A stretch of DNA of 8,750 bases from Desulfobacteraceae bacterium (GCA_024225895.1 JAAEMC010000196.1:1-8750); one strand, 5' to 3'. Counted from the first letter of the stretch, positions 1 to 6,977 are shown. Notes: generated from the letters alone by a model not told the origin. Made by a program: numbers and translations.

Positions 1-308
1 GTACGGATGAACCTATCCAGATTGGGAATGAAGGGATAAGAGAGATCATCCAGAATATCAAGACGATCATCGCAACTATCAAGGGAACTGTTCCTCTTGA
101 TAGAACCTTTGGAATTACTGGTGATTTCATTGACAAACCTTTGCCGGTTGCCCAGGCCATGTTCTCTGGTGAAATAGTCGAAGAAGTCCAAAAGCAAGAA
201 TCCAGAGTCACGGTTAAAAATGTTTCTTTTGTAGAAGATCAGGCCGGTGCCATCGATGGATCGCTTGCCCCTAAAGTCACAATTTTAATCAACGAGGATG
301 AACTCTAA
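1..308 (+). CDS. Baseplate assembly protein W, gp25-like (3' part)
   Basis: This is the C-terminal 101 residues of a GPW/gp25-family baseplate wedge protein. The frame is open from position 3 and stops with TAA at 306-308; the 5' end lies outside the window. In T4 and P2-type tails this protein sits in the inner baseplate and helps nucleate the sheath around the tube. Visible family traits are a helix IREIIQNIKTIIATIKG followed by PLDRTFG (residues 31-37 of the visible part), which matches the usual 'T..G.RP..P.FG' block. A later QESRVTVKNVSF strand has ESR at the place of the family's conserved EPR motif, so Pro is replaced by Ser. The next gene is baseplate J, the expected P2-like order. 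Its stop codon overlaps the J start by one base (TAATG), indicating coupled translation. Assignment is by motif pattern and gene order. Confidence 0.85.
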   Translation, partial: TDEPIQIGNEGIREIIQNIKTIIATIKGTVPLDRTFGITGDFIDKPLPVAQAMFSGEIVEEVQKQESRVTVKNVSFVEDQAGAIDGSLAPKVTILINEDEL

Positions 309-1546
309 TGGTGGATATAAAAAATCTTCCGGATGTTAATTTTTGTGAGACCGATACAACAGAAATACAGAAAAATGCCTATATTGTTTATCGCGCTATC
401 ACAGGTAGGACACTTGCACCGGGTAATCCTGAACGTTTATTTCTGGAAACCTTGATTGCTCTCATTGCACAGCAACGGGTCGTGATCAATTATACCGGGA
501 AGCAAAACCTTTTGGGTTGTGCAAATCAAGATTTTCTGGACCACCTGGGAGCCATCACAGAAACATCACGCTTAGAGGCTGGCTTTGCCACAACCACCAT
601 TAAATATTCCATTGATACAGCTTTAGACTTTGCGGTTTCCATCCTGGAAAAAAGCCGGGTGGCACCATCTGATGGAAGTCTGATTTTTGAGACTGAAGAG
701 TATGCAGAGATCCCTGCAGGAGAAACCAGTATTGAAGTATCTGCAATCTGCACTGAGGCTGGTTCTTTAGGCAATGACTATTTGCCCGGCCAGGTCAATC
801 AGATGGTTGATGTTGTTCCTTACATTTCAGCAGTTGAGAATACCACGATCACATCAGGCGGAGCAGATATTGAGGATGATGAATCCTACCGGGATCGTAT
901 CCACAAATCTCCGAGCAAATTCTCCGTAGCTGGTCCGGGGCCTGCTTATGAGTTCTGGGCAAAGACAGCCCACCAGGATATTTCTGATGTGGCGGTTTAC
1001 CGGGAATCACCCTTGGACGATGTGGAAGAATCAAAGATTAATGCCATCCTGGATATCCTTGAAATTGATTATTCTGAAATGACCTTGTCAGATAAGAAAA
1101 TCCAGATCAGCAATATTCTGTCATCTGCTAAAGTGAATATCTGCCCACTTTTAACTGATGGTGCCCTTCCGGATCCTGAGATCATTGACCAGGTCAATGA
1201 AACCTTGAGTGATAAAACAGTCCGACCATTAACAGACCAGGTGGAAGTTACAGCCCCGGAGGTTGTGAGCTTTGATCTTGATATGACCTATTATGTGGCA
1301 ACCTCAGATATCCCGGTGATTGAAAATATCAAGGTCCAGGTTGATGCTGCAGTTTCAGAATACCTTTTATGGCAAAAATCAAAAATAGGCAGAGATATCA
1401 ATCCGGACAAGCTTATCCAGCTGGTTAAAAATGCCGGGGCTAAACGGGTTGAAATTGTAACACCCGTATTTCAGGTCTTAAATACCAACCAGGTGGCGCA
1501 ACCAGTATCTGTATCTGCGATCTATGGCGGGGCTGAAGATGAATAG
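308..1546 (+). CDS. Baseplate J-like protein (P2 gpJ / Mu gp47 family)
   Basis: This 412-residue protein belongs to the Baseplate_J family, the outer wedge component that joins the central baseplate to the tail-fibre network. The diagnostic block is at residues 184-230: GGADIEDDESYRDRI, then a proline and FSVAGPGPAYEFWA, then DISDVAVY, the classical 'GGaD.E.de..r.Ri...p..fs.aGp..ayrf.a......v.dv.v' signature. VRPLTDQVEV at 305-314 is the second conserved segment. Between the two, residues about 233-275 form a charged, mostly helical stretch that typical J proteins seem to lack. The ATG overlaps the upstream stop, with GAGG at 294-297 ten bases before it. The 3' end overlaps tail protein I by 8 nt. 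Length exceeds the roughly 300-residue P2 protein, in part because of the insertion. The family call is firm; the detailed role is taken from P2 and Mu. Confidence 0.93.
   Translation: MVDIKNLPDVNFCETDTTEIQKNAYIVYRAITGRTLAPGNPERLFLETLIALIAQQRVVINYTGKQNLLGCANQDFLDHLGAITETSRLEAGFATTTIKYSIDTALDFAVSILEKSRVAPSDGSLIFETEEYAEIPAGETSIEVSAICTEAGSLGNDYLPGQVNQMVDVVPYISAVENTTITSGGADIEDDESYRDRIHKSPSKFSVAGPGPAYEFWAKTAHQDISDVAVYRESPLDDVEESKINAILDILEIDYSEMTLSDKKIQISNILSSAKVNICPLLTDGALPDPEIIDQVNETLSDKTVRPLTDQVEVTAPEVVSFDLDMTYYVATSDIPVIENIKVQVDAAVSEYLLWQKSKIGRDINPDKLIQLVKNAGAKRVEIVTPVFQVLNTNQVAQPVSVSAIYGGAEDE
1529..1532 (+). promoter_or_regulatory. Ribosome binding site deciding the tail protein I start
   Basis: A GGGG run lies 6 nt before the ATG at 1539 and inside the end of the J gene. 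The alternative in-frame ATG at 1524 is preceded by GTATCTGCGATCT, which has no purine-rich Shine-Dalgarno element. The site is short and not a perfect AGGAGG match, so coupled reinitiation from J probably matters too. Confidence 0.5.
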
Positions 1547-2273
1547 AGACTTGCAGACCATAAACATCCAGGATCTTTTGCCGTCATCCATTGCCGGTGA
1601 TGAGACTATCCAGGCAGCAGCCACTGCTATCAATGATGATCTTAACCAGATATCAAACGAGACCCGGCTTATATTGATTCTTGCAAGGATTGATGAGCTT
1701 GAGGAACCTTTATTGACCCATCTTGCTTATCAACTCAGGGTTGAATTCTGGGATGATGATCTGACCGTGGAAGAAAAACGGAATCTAATAAGAGATTCAA
1801 TTGCCTGGCATAAAATCAAAGGGACTCCTGCAGCCATAGAAAAGATCAGTAAAATGGTTTTTGGCAATGCGGAACTCAATGAATGGTTTGAATACGGCGG
1901 AGAGCAATATAAATTTAAAGTAAAGACTTCAGAAGTCATCACGGATCTTTCCCAATATGACAAGCTTGACCGGCTGGTTGAAATTGCAAAAAATGAGCGG
2001 TCATTTTTTGAAGCTGTTACCGTGACATCAAGTAATGAGGGTGATCTTTTTGCCGGGGGGATTATTCGCCAGGCCCACAAAATCACCATTCTTCCTTACA
2101 GCCATCATTCAGTTGGCCAAACTGATAATCGGTTTGGCGGCGTTGTTCGTATCACGCAAAAAATTAAGGTGCTGCCATATGCGTTTAATATGTCAAATCA
2201 GGATTCAAATGTTTATGCCGGGGCGATAATCCGAATTGTTTTAAAAATTAAAATAGGAGCGGAAAATGTCTGA
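1539..2273 (+). CDS. Phage tail protein I (P2 gpI-like)
   Basis: The 244-residue product matches the Tail_P2_I family, which in P2 acts in baseplate assembly between J and the fibre H. Residues about 12-130 carry the family core: LLPSSIAGDETIQ, then LEEPLLTHLAYQLRVEFWD (55-72), then RDSIAWHKIKGTPAAIEKI (85-103), the typical 'lp.....d...w....pe.lL..LA..f.vd.wd......Rr.li..si..hr.kGT..al...l' pattern. Residues 170-240 are a triple repeat of about 27 residues of the form FAGGIIR....KI..LPY. An in-frame ATG at 1524 would add five residues, but it has no ribosome binding site. The ATG at 1539 follows GGGG (1529-1532) at 6 nt and gives the 8-nt overlap ATGAATAG with the J stop, so it is preferred. 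The 3' end overlaps the fibre start by 8 nt (ATGTCTGA). Confidence 0.9.
   Translation: MNRDLQTINIQDLLPSSIAGDETIQAAATAINDDLNQISNETRLILILARIDELEEPLLTHLAYQLRVEFWDDDLTVEEKRNLIRDSIAWHKIKGTPAAIEKISKMVFGNAELNEWFEYGGEQYKFKVKTSEVITDLSQYDKLDRLVEIAKNERSFFEAVTVTSSNEGDLFAGGIIRQAHKITILPYSHHSVGQTDNRFGGVVRITQKIKVLPYAFNMSNQDSNVYAGAIIRIVLKIKIGAENV
2046..2270 (+). repeat. Triple ~27-residue beta repeat at the C terminus of tail protein I
   Basis: Three consecutive units begin at residues 170, 198 and 225 of the protein. Unit 1 contains LFAGGIIRQAHKITILPY, unit 2 RFGGVVRITQKIKVLPY, and unit 3 VYAGAIIRIVLKIKIG; the linkers in units 1 and 2 end in a similar Q.(D/S)N. The F/Y-to-F/Y period is 28 and then 27 residues. 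Alternating hydrophobic and basic residues suggest paired beta strands. The DNA has diverged more than the protein, so this is an old protein-level repeat, not a recent DNA duplication. Confidence 0.8.
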
Positions 2274-5200
2274 TTTTCAAGGGTTAGTTTTAACAAACAA
2301 GGGTTCAAATCTAATAGCCAAGGCCCAGGCCGGTGCGACTATCAATTTTACAAGGATTGTGATTGGTGACGGTGAATTACCCGAAGGCCAGGACCTGGAG
2401 CAACTGGAAACCATTTTTAATCACAAGCTGGATATCGGAAGCCTTTATGTTACTGTCCTTGGCAATGGGTCAAGTCAAGTCCGGTTTGTTTTAACAAATG
2501 CCGGGGTCAGTGAGGCTTTTCAGATCCGGGAAGTTGGCTTGATGGCCGAAGATCCGGACGAAGGAGAGATCCTTTATTCCTATGCCAATGCAGCAGACAG
2601 GGCCAGTTGGGTTCCTGCTGCTGGCGGTACCACGCCCATGGAGCTTCAGATTGATCTGATAACCATTGTAGGTAATGCGACCAATATCACTGTTGAAGTG
2701 GGTACCGTTATTTTTGCCACAAAAGATGATATTGATGATCATGACAATGATCCAGGAGCGCATGCCGGGCGGCTCAGTGGCCAGGACATGGCCATTGCAC
2801 TTTCACAGCTTTATGCCCCTCATTATGCGGAATTCGAATTATTTTTAGATTCCTGGACCAAACTTTTCGGCATGGACAATGTTGTCACATCAACCACGGC
2901 TGAATCCGATACCATCCAAGTGGATAAGACAGACAATCTTATTGTTGGGGAAACTTACATCATTTTTGATGATGAGAAGACGGAAAGTGTTGTTGTTGCA
3001 GATATCATTGACAGTACAACCGTTTGGGTTGGCGGGAATATGGTCAATTCCTTTGCCAATGCGAAAATCAAACGGACAAACTGGACAGTTACGCCTGGCC
3101 AGGCCGAAGCGGTTGACAATGGTATCTACTACGCCAGCGGCCTGCAGCTTGGGGCTCTTACTTGTGACAAAGCGGTTGTGGTCAGGCGTCAGGATAATGA
3201 TGGGGATATGGAACTGTTTTTCAAGGATACCACATATCAGACCTGGACGCCGGTTGAATGGTCTTGGAAAAGAGAACGATCCGGAGGCATGGTTGATGTT
3301 GAATATATCGTTCCGGCCCGTGGGTCGTTTGGCATTAAAATAACAACCGCAACCGGTCAGAGCGCGGTTGATCCGGTTATTCAGCATATTGTTTTTGTGG
3401 AATGTGAATCAGGCTTGGGGGGTATCCACCGGCCACCTGAAACACCAACCATTGTTTATCCGGCCAGTGGTGCCACAGACATTGACGAGCAGCCGTCATT
3501 GACAACCAGTGCATATATCCATCCTGTGGAAACGGCCCTGCTCGGATCACAGTTTGAGATCAGCACAGATACTGATTTTGCCCCGGAAAATATTGTCTAT
3601 GATTCAGGTATTGTTCCGGGGATTTCTTTTTCTCCGGAGAAAGGGCTGCTGTCCACAAGTACAACTTATTATTTGCGGGCAAAGCATTTTGATATTTATT
3701 ATGGGACAACGGACTGGGCGCCGGTTATTTCTTTCACGACTGCAGCCACTTTTGTAACCGTTAATCAGCCGTCCTGTCTGAATCCGCTTGCAGGCAGTGA
3801 GGTAGGATCGGCAACCGGTTTGACATTGATTTCTTCTGATTTTGACACCGAAGGTGGGACAGACACGCACCAAAGTTCTCAATGGCAGGTTGCTTTGGAT
3901 ACGAGTTTTGAAACAATCCTGCACGATTCCGGAACTGATACCGGCAACCTGACAAGCTACAATGTTCCGAATGAAACTGTATCACGGTCAAACACCTATT
4001 ATTGGCGGGTCCGTCATGAAGGGGCTGCAGAAGGGTGGTCTGTCTGGTCTTCAATTGCTATGTTTTCGATTTCCGCATTGACAGTTGATGATGTCTATTC
4101 GACAACGCTTTATGCCGGTACCGGGGATACTCAAGACATCGTAACCGGACTTGACTTCCTTGGACTTGACGGTCTTCTTTGGCTCAAATCAAGAAGCGAA
4201 AATAAAAACCATAGCCTTGTCGATACCATTCGCGGGATGGGGACAACATACGTCAAAGTGATTGAGACAAACAGTGATTCTGTCGAGCAGGACCCGTCAA
4301 CCGAAGGGGGCATTACAGCTTTTAATGATGATGGTTTTACATTGGGCCTGGGAGATAGAAGATATAATTATCCTGGCTCCACGTATGTATCTTGGGCGTT
4401 TTTAAAAGATGTTCGATTTTTGGATATTGTGACTTACTCTGGTGATGGGGTTTCTGGATTGCAAGTACCTTTTGACCTATCCCCGGATGCGGGGATGGTT
4501 GCCATAAAACGATTGGACGTTGCTGGAGATTGGCAGGTTTGGCACAGATCTTTGGATTCCGGGAAGAATATTTTCTTTAACTCGGCAGGTACCCAGGTTA
4601 CAGCGGATGATGGCATTACCAGTGTAGATGCAACAAACCTTACCCTTGGTGATAATGCTGCAGTTAATGCAGTGGGTGGCAGTTATGTGGCTTATGTGTT
4701 TGCCCATGACACGGCAACGGATGGGGTAATTATCTGTAGCAGCTATCAAGGCGGTACTGTTGTTGAAAATGATACTTATTACAGCAATACATCTTTATCA
4801 AATTTGCCCCAGAATACCGATATCGCATTGTATGGTAGGGGCGGGGCGCGCAGTGCTTATCAGGCCGGAACTTCTCAATATACATGTTCAACACCTCCGA
4901 ATTATGTAAATTACCCTCACCCCAGTGATGATTACAACCTGAATGTACCGGTAAGCTGTATACCAAACCCAGCAGAAATAGACGGCACAAATCAACCGGA
5001 CTCAATACAGGTCCAGGTGAACATATCAGCTGGAAGCCATGTGTATGGAAGCGCCGGGGCTTATGGCACAGTATATTGGCCTACTCAAAGCCACACCGCT
5101 ACACTAATGAAGCATGGGAGTGTTACAAGATATTATATGACCATGATTGCTGGTGGGTCAGGATTTACCCTAGATACAGATGGGTCCACTTATACGGGTC

Positions 5201-5691
5201 TTTTTCAATTTGATATTTCTATAAGTTATAATTCCCGAATATTTGAAACAGCCTACTGGAACGGATACGACGCCACATTTACCTTGGCCGGTACAACACT
5301 GACGTTTCCAGGGCAGGACTCAGGCGGCTCTTATCCATATGTCAGTCACACTATTAATACCGGCTCATCAACCACTGCCAGCCTATCAATATCAGGGGGT
5401 AACATTAATACGTCTTATACGGTCTCAGGGACAACCGATGTAGATATTGGCTTTCAGCCTCAGCTATTATTAATAAAAGACAAATCCGCATCTGGTAATT
5501 GGGAAATCCTTGACCAAGCCAGGGAAATGAGTCAGTCGTCAACCGCACGTCTGAGGGCAAATGCTGCTACAGCCGAAGACAACAGCCTTTTACTGGTCGA
5601 ACCGCATGCAACAGGTTTTAGGCCCAATGCTTATGACCTGAACAAAAGCGGGGATGAATATATATACATGGCAATCAGAAAGGAGGAATAA
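2266..5691 (+). CDS. Tail fibre protein, tail-collar N terminus with FN3-like and DUF7483-like repeats
   Basis: This 1141-residue fibre probably binds the host surface. Residues 1-150 match the phage tail-collar fibre N-terminal domain (LTNKGSNLIAKAQAGATINFTRIVIGDG, IREVGLMAEDPDEGEILYSYAN), the part that docks on the baseplate. Residues 150-200 are a linker starting HDNDPGAHAG. Residues 205-272 are a small beta domain and 274-380 a beta-rich segment. Two FN3-like domains follow (about 388-492 and 495-602), each ending in a 'TYYLRAK' or 'TYYWRVR' strand. From about 607 to the end run three copies of a DUF7483-like repeat with IK/LK, W and YV.(W/Y).F landmarks, ending YIYMAIRKEE. The third copy is split by an insertion at about 830-1056. 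TAGGAG (2253-2258) precedes the ATG, which lies inside the end of tail protein I. The stop abuts the next start. The fibre call is strong; receptor and binding surface are unknown. Confidence 0.92.
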   Translation: MSDFQGLVLTNKGSNLIAKAQAGATINFTRIVIGDGELPEGQDLEQLETIFNHKLDIGSLYVTVLGNGSSQVRFVLTNAGVSEAFQIREVGLMAEDPDEGEILYSYANAADRASWVPAAGGTTPMELQIDLITIVGNATNITVEVGTVIFATKDDIDDHDNDPGAHAGRLSGQDMAIALSQLYAPHYAEFELFLDSWTKLFGMDNVVTSTTAESDTIQVDKTDNLIVGETYIIFDDEKTESVVVADIIDSTTVWVGGNMVNSFANAKIKRTNWTVTPGQAEAVDNGIYYASGLQLGALTCDKAVVVRRQDNDGDMELFFKDTTYQTWTPVEWSWKRERSGGMVDVEYIVPARGSFGIKITTATGQSAVDPVIQHIVFVECESGLGGIHRPPETPTIVYPASGATDIDEQPSLTTSAYIHPVETALLGSQFEISTDTDFAPENIVYDSGIVPGISFSPEKGLLSTSTTYYLRAKHFDIYYGTTDWAPVISFTTAATFVTVNQPSCLNPLAGSEVGSATGLTLISSDFDTEGGTDTHQSSQWQVALDTSFETILHDSGTDTGNLTSYNVPNETVSRSNTYYWRVRHEGAAEGWSVWSSIAMFSISALTVDDVYSTTLYAGTGDTQDIVTGLDFLGLDGLLWLKSRSENKNHSLVDTIRGMGTTYVKVIETNSDSVEQDPSTEGGITAFNDDGFTLGLGDRRYNYPGSTYVSWAFLKDVRFLDIVTYSGDGVSGLQVPFDLSPDAGMVAIKRLDVAGDWQVWHRSLDSGKNIFFNSAGTQVTADDGITSVDATNLTLGDNAAVNAVGGSYVAYVFAHDTATDGVIICSSYQGGTVVENDTYYSNTSLSNLPQNTDIALYGRGGARSAYQAGTSQYTCSTPPNYVNYPHPSDDYNLNVPVSCIPNPAEIDGTNQPDSIQVQVNISAGSHVYGSAGAYGTVYWPTQSHTATLMKHGSVTRYYMTMIAGGSGFTLDTDGSTYTGLFQFDISISYNSRIFETAYWNGYDATFTLAGTTLTFPGQDSGGSYPYVSHTINTGSSTTASLSISGGNINTSYTVSGTTDVDIGFQPQLLLIKDKSASGNWEILDQAREMSQSSTARLRANAATAEDNSLLLVEPHATGFRPNAYDLNKSGDEYIYMAIRKEE
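4087..5682 (+). repeat. Three tandem DUF7483-like fibre repeats, third one interrupted
   Basis: At protein level copy 1 spans residues about 608-714, copy 2 about 718-814 and copy 3 about 818-829 plus 1057-1138. Shared landmarks are a first strand ending in Y and G (TTLYAGTG, IVTYSGDG, IICSSYQG), then a hydrophobic strand ending in K (LLWLKS, MVAIKR, LLLIKD), then W or H and D..R, an F.L-type strand (DGFTLG, NLTLG, TGFRPN), and a closing strand (TYVSWAF, SYVAYVF, EYIYMAI). The last copy forms the C terminus of the fibre. I recognise the pattern from many phage tail proteins. The domain name is from memory and the boundaries are approximate. Confidence 0.7.
4753..5433 (+). other. Segment encoding a ~227-residue domain inserted in the fibre's last repeat
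   Basis: Residues about 830-1056 sit between the first strand of repeat 3 (GVIICSSYQG) and its second strand (DIGFQPQLLLIK). The segment is rich in Ser, Thr, Gly, Asn and Tyr (about 20 Tyr) and has only one Lys (949). It carries Cys 874 and Cys 898, which bracket a Pro/Tyr/Asn-rich loop (STPPNYVNYPHPSDDYN). Several alternating-pattern stretches (SIQVQVNIS, GLFQFDISISYN, ASLSISGG) suggest beta strands. I recognise no known domain. Position and composition suggest a displayed receptor-binding module. Confidence 0.6.
5681..5686 (+). promoter_or_regulatory. Strong ribosome binding site for the DUF4376-like gene
   Basis: A perfect AGGAGG lies five bases before the ATG at 5692 and within the last codons of the fibre gene (its RKEE end). 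It selects the ATG at 5692 over the out-of-frame ATG four bases later. It is the best Shine-Dalgarno match among the junctions in this window, suggesting efficient expression of the small protein after the long fibre gene. Confidence 0.8.
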
Positions 5692-6342
5692 ATGAATGAT
5701 CTTTATTTTGACACAAAGCTGGACGCCCGGCAATCGAGAAAGCAGCTTGAAAAGCGTGGCCTGCTGGAGCCGGGAATCAACCTGGAGGACCTTGGTATTG
5801 TCGGACTTGTCACTGGTGACTATGATTTTGATACTGATCTTTATAGCCCTATAGATTCCGGCCAGGTTGAAATCCGGGCAGATGACAAAGCCTACGTAAT
5901 CTATGAAAAAGAAAAACGCACCAGCGATGCAGAACTCGGTTTTGATATTCGTCAGGTGTTGACGGACAAAGTCAATGAAAAACGTGAGAGTATTTTTGTA
6001 TCTGGTATTGACTTCACCTTTGATGGCAATACTCATACCCTTCAAACTCGGGGCGTGGATGATCTGCTCAATTGGTCAACATTGTTAACTGAGGCAGCAC
6101 AATTGCCGGTCGATACCTCAATTGAAATCAGAACGGAATTGGATGAAACCCTGATCCTAAACGCTGGTGACATTGTGTCCCTGCTTCAAGCAGGGCTTGC
6201 TTTGAGGAAAAGCGTGTTGAGTGCTTCCTGGACGATAAAAGACAACATCAGTAATGCAGTCACGGATGATGATGCCTTTGATGTTTATGAGGATAATATT
6301 GAAAACGGATGGCCTGATAAAAGTCCAATAGTGATTTCTTGA
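5692..6342 (+). CDS. DUF4376-like tail-associated protein, possible fibre assembly factor
   Basis: This is a 216-residue soluble acidic protein with no signal peptide or membrane segment. The N-terminal half (1-86) is charged and includes a DYDFDTDLYSP stretch and a YVIYEKEKR strand. Residues about 87-190 fit the DUF4376 pattern: IRQVLTDKVNEKR, SGIDFTFDGNTHTLQTR (104-120), repeated hydrophobic helices, LNAGDIVSLLQAG (156-168) and SASWTIKDNISNA (177-189). DUF4376 domains recur in small proteins beside phage tail fibres. Its place directly after the fibre is the slot often held by a tail-fibre assembly chaperone, so that role is possible, but there is no sequence match to the classical Tfa families that I can see. 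The gene starts one base after the fibre stop, with AGGAGG five bases upstream. Confidence 0.6.
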   Translation: MNDLYFDTKLDARQSRKQLEKRGLLEPGINLEDLGIVGLVTGDYDFDTDLYSPIDSGQVEIRADDKAYVIYEKEKRTSDAELGFDIRQVLTDKVNEKRESIFVSGIDFTFDGNTHTLQTRGVDDLLNWSTLLTEAAQLPVDTSIEIRTELDETLILNAGDIVSLLQAGLALRKSVLSASWTIKDNISNAVTDDDAFDVYEDNIENGWPDKSPIVIS

Positions 6343-6370
6343 GAATTATCAACTGATCAAAGGAGCTAAA

Positions 6371-6799
6371 ATGAAAAAGATTATAATTCTATTGTTGTTC
6401 ATGTTGTTTATGGTTTCGTGCATATCAAAAAACCTTACAAGTATCTGTGATACCATAACTGGTCCTTCTCATCTTTGCCGGATTGCTGAAAATCACGGTA
6501 TGCGTTTGGAGGATATCGGTAACGTCTTTATCATTGTGAATGCTGTGGCCCTGTCCAAGGATGTATATTCAAAGGAGGATGCTGTTTTCATCCTGGAAAA
6601 AATGCTTGAGGCTTTGGATGGTCCTGTCACTTACGTACTATTTAAAGAAGAATTATTAGCCCTGACAAGGGATACTCCTGGCCTGCTTGATATAGCAATG
6701 GTCTATCTGGATGAATTTAGTCTGTCCAATCGAATATATCCAGCTGATAAAACCATTTTACAAGCCTGGCTTCAGGGGAGAATGGACTCATTGGGTTAA
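6371..6799 (+). CDS. Small putative lipoprotein at the end of the tail operon
   Basis: The product is 142 residues. It begins MKK, followed by a 13-residue hydrophobic core (IIILLLFMLFMVS) and Cys 17. The lipobox is MVSC, with Met at -3 instead of the usual Leu, so signal peptidase II processing is likely but not canonical. The mature part is mostly helical, with two more cysteines (26 and 36) near its N terminus (SICDTITGPSHLCRIAEN), a hydrophobic helix NVFIIVNAVAL (51-61) and a helical EDAVFILEKMLEAL segment. AGGAG at 6361-6365 gives a good 5-nt spacing, and the gene starts 28 nt after the DUF4376-like gene, so it belongs to the same transcript. It lacks the proline-rich character of outer-membrane spanins. 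Superinfection exclusion, lysis or an envelope contact role are possible; none is shown. I do not recognise a named family. Confidence 0.7.
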   Translation: MKKIIILLLFMLFMVSCISKNLTSICDTITGPSHLCRIAENHGMRLEDIGNVFIIVNAVALSKDVYSKEDAVFILEKMLEALDGPVTYVLFKEELLALTRDTPGLLDIAMVYLDEFSLSNRIYPADKTILQAWLQGRMDSLG

Positions 6800-6862
6800 A
6801 ATGATAAAAAGATGGCCATATTTCACGCTTGAATAATTAGGATTATTTTTGCTATTTTGAAT

Positions 6863-6887
6863 CTGGTCCGTAGTGGATCAGCTTTTT
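6863..6887 (+). terminator. Intrinsic terminator 1 after the tail operon
   Basis: A 7-bp stem pairs CTGGTCC (6863-6869) with GGATCAG (6875-6881) through one G-U pair, around the loop GTAGT. A C and five Ts (6883-6887) follow. It lies 64 nt after the lipoprotein stop, with only non-coding sequence between. The T run is short, which may explain the second hairpin immediately downstream. Confidence 0.6.
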
Positions 6888-6890
6888 AAA

Positions 6891-6927
6891 GAAGAGGGAA
6901 CTGTTATGACAGGTTCCCTTTTCTTTA
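6891..6927 (+). terminator. Intrinsic terminator 2, strong tandem hairpin
   Basis: GAAGAGGGAA (6891-6900) pairs with TTCCCTTTTC (6914-6923) with one G-U pair. Inside it CTGT (6901-6904) pairs with ACAG (6909-6912) around a TATG loop, leaving G6913 bulged. The 3' arm merges with a T-rich tail (TTTTCTTTATT from 6919). The long stem and T-rich flank make this the stronger of the two terminators. Together they should largely separate tail-operon transcription from the gene at 7099. Confidence 0.8.
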
Positions 6928-6977
6928 TTCTGTATTCGGCAAAACCTTGTCTATTGTTACCAATTTTTGTTTATTTC

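Noticed and set aside
1524..1538. Upstream ATG as start of tail protein I
   Set aside because: No ribosome binding site precedes it; the ATG at 1539 has GGGG at good spacing and the usual short overlap with the previous stop.
526..5005. Numerous minus-strand open frames of 60-165 codons opposite the J, I and fibre genes
   Set aside because: They lie wholly antisense to strongly recognised tail genes, show no recognisable motifs or operon structure, and have low-complexity arginine- or serine-rich translations typical of shadow frames.
4753..5682. Possible diversity-generating retroelement target at the fibre 3' end
   Set aside because: No reverse transcriptase, template repeat or accessory gene is seen in the window, and no near-identical second copy of the fibre 3' end was found by eye.
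5590..6045. Minus-strand frame of 151 codons across the fibre/DUF4376 junction
   Set aside because: It is antisense to two well-supported genes with good ribosome sites and contains no recognisable domain.
6801..6836. Eleven-residue frame just after the lipoprotein stop
   Set aside because: It is very short, has no Shine-Dalgarno element, and lies in the run-up to the terminators.
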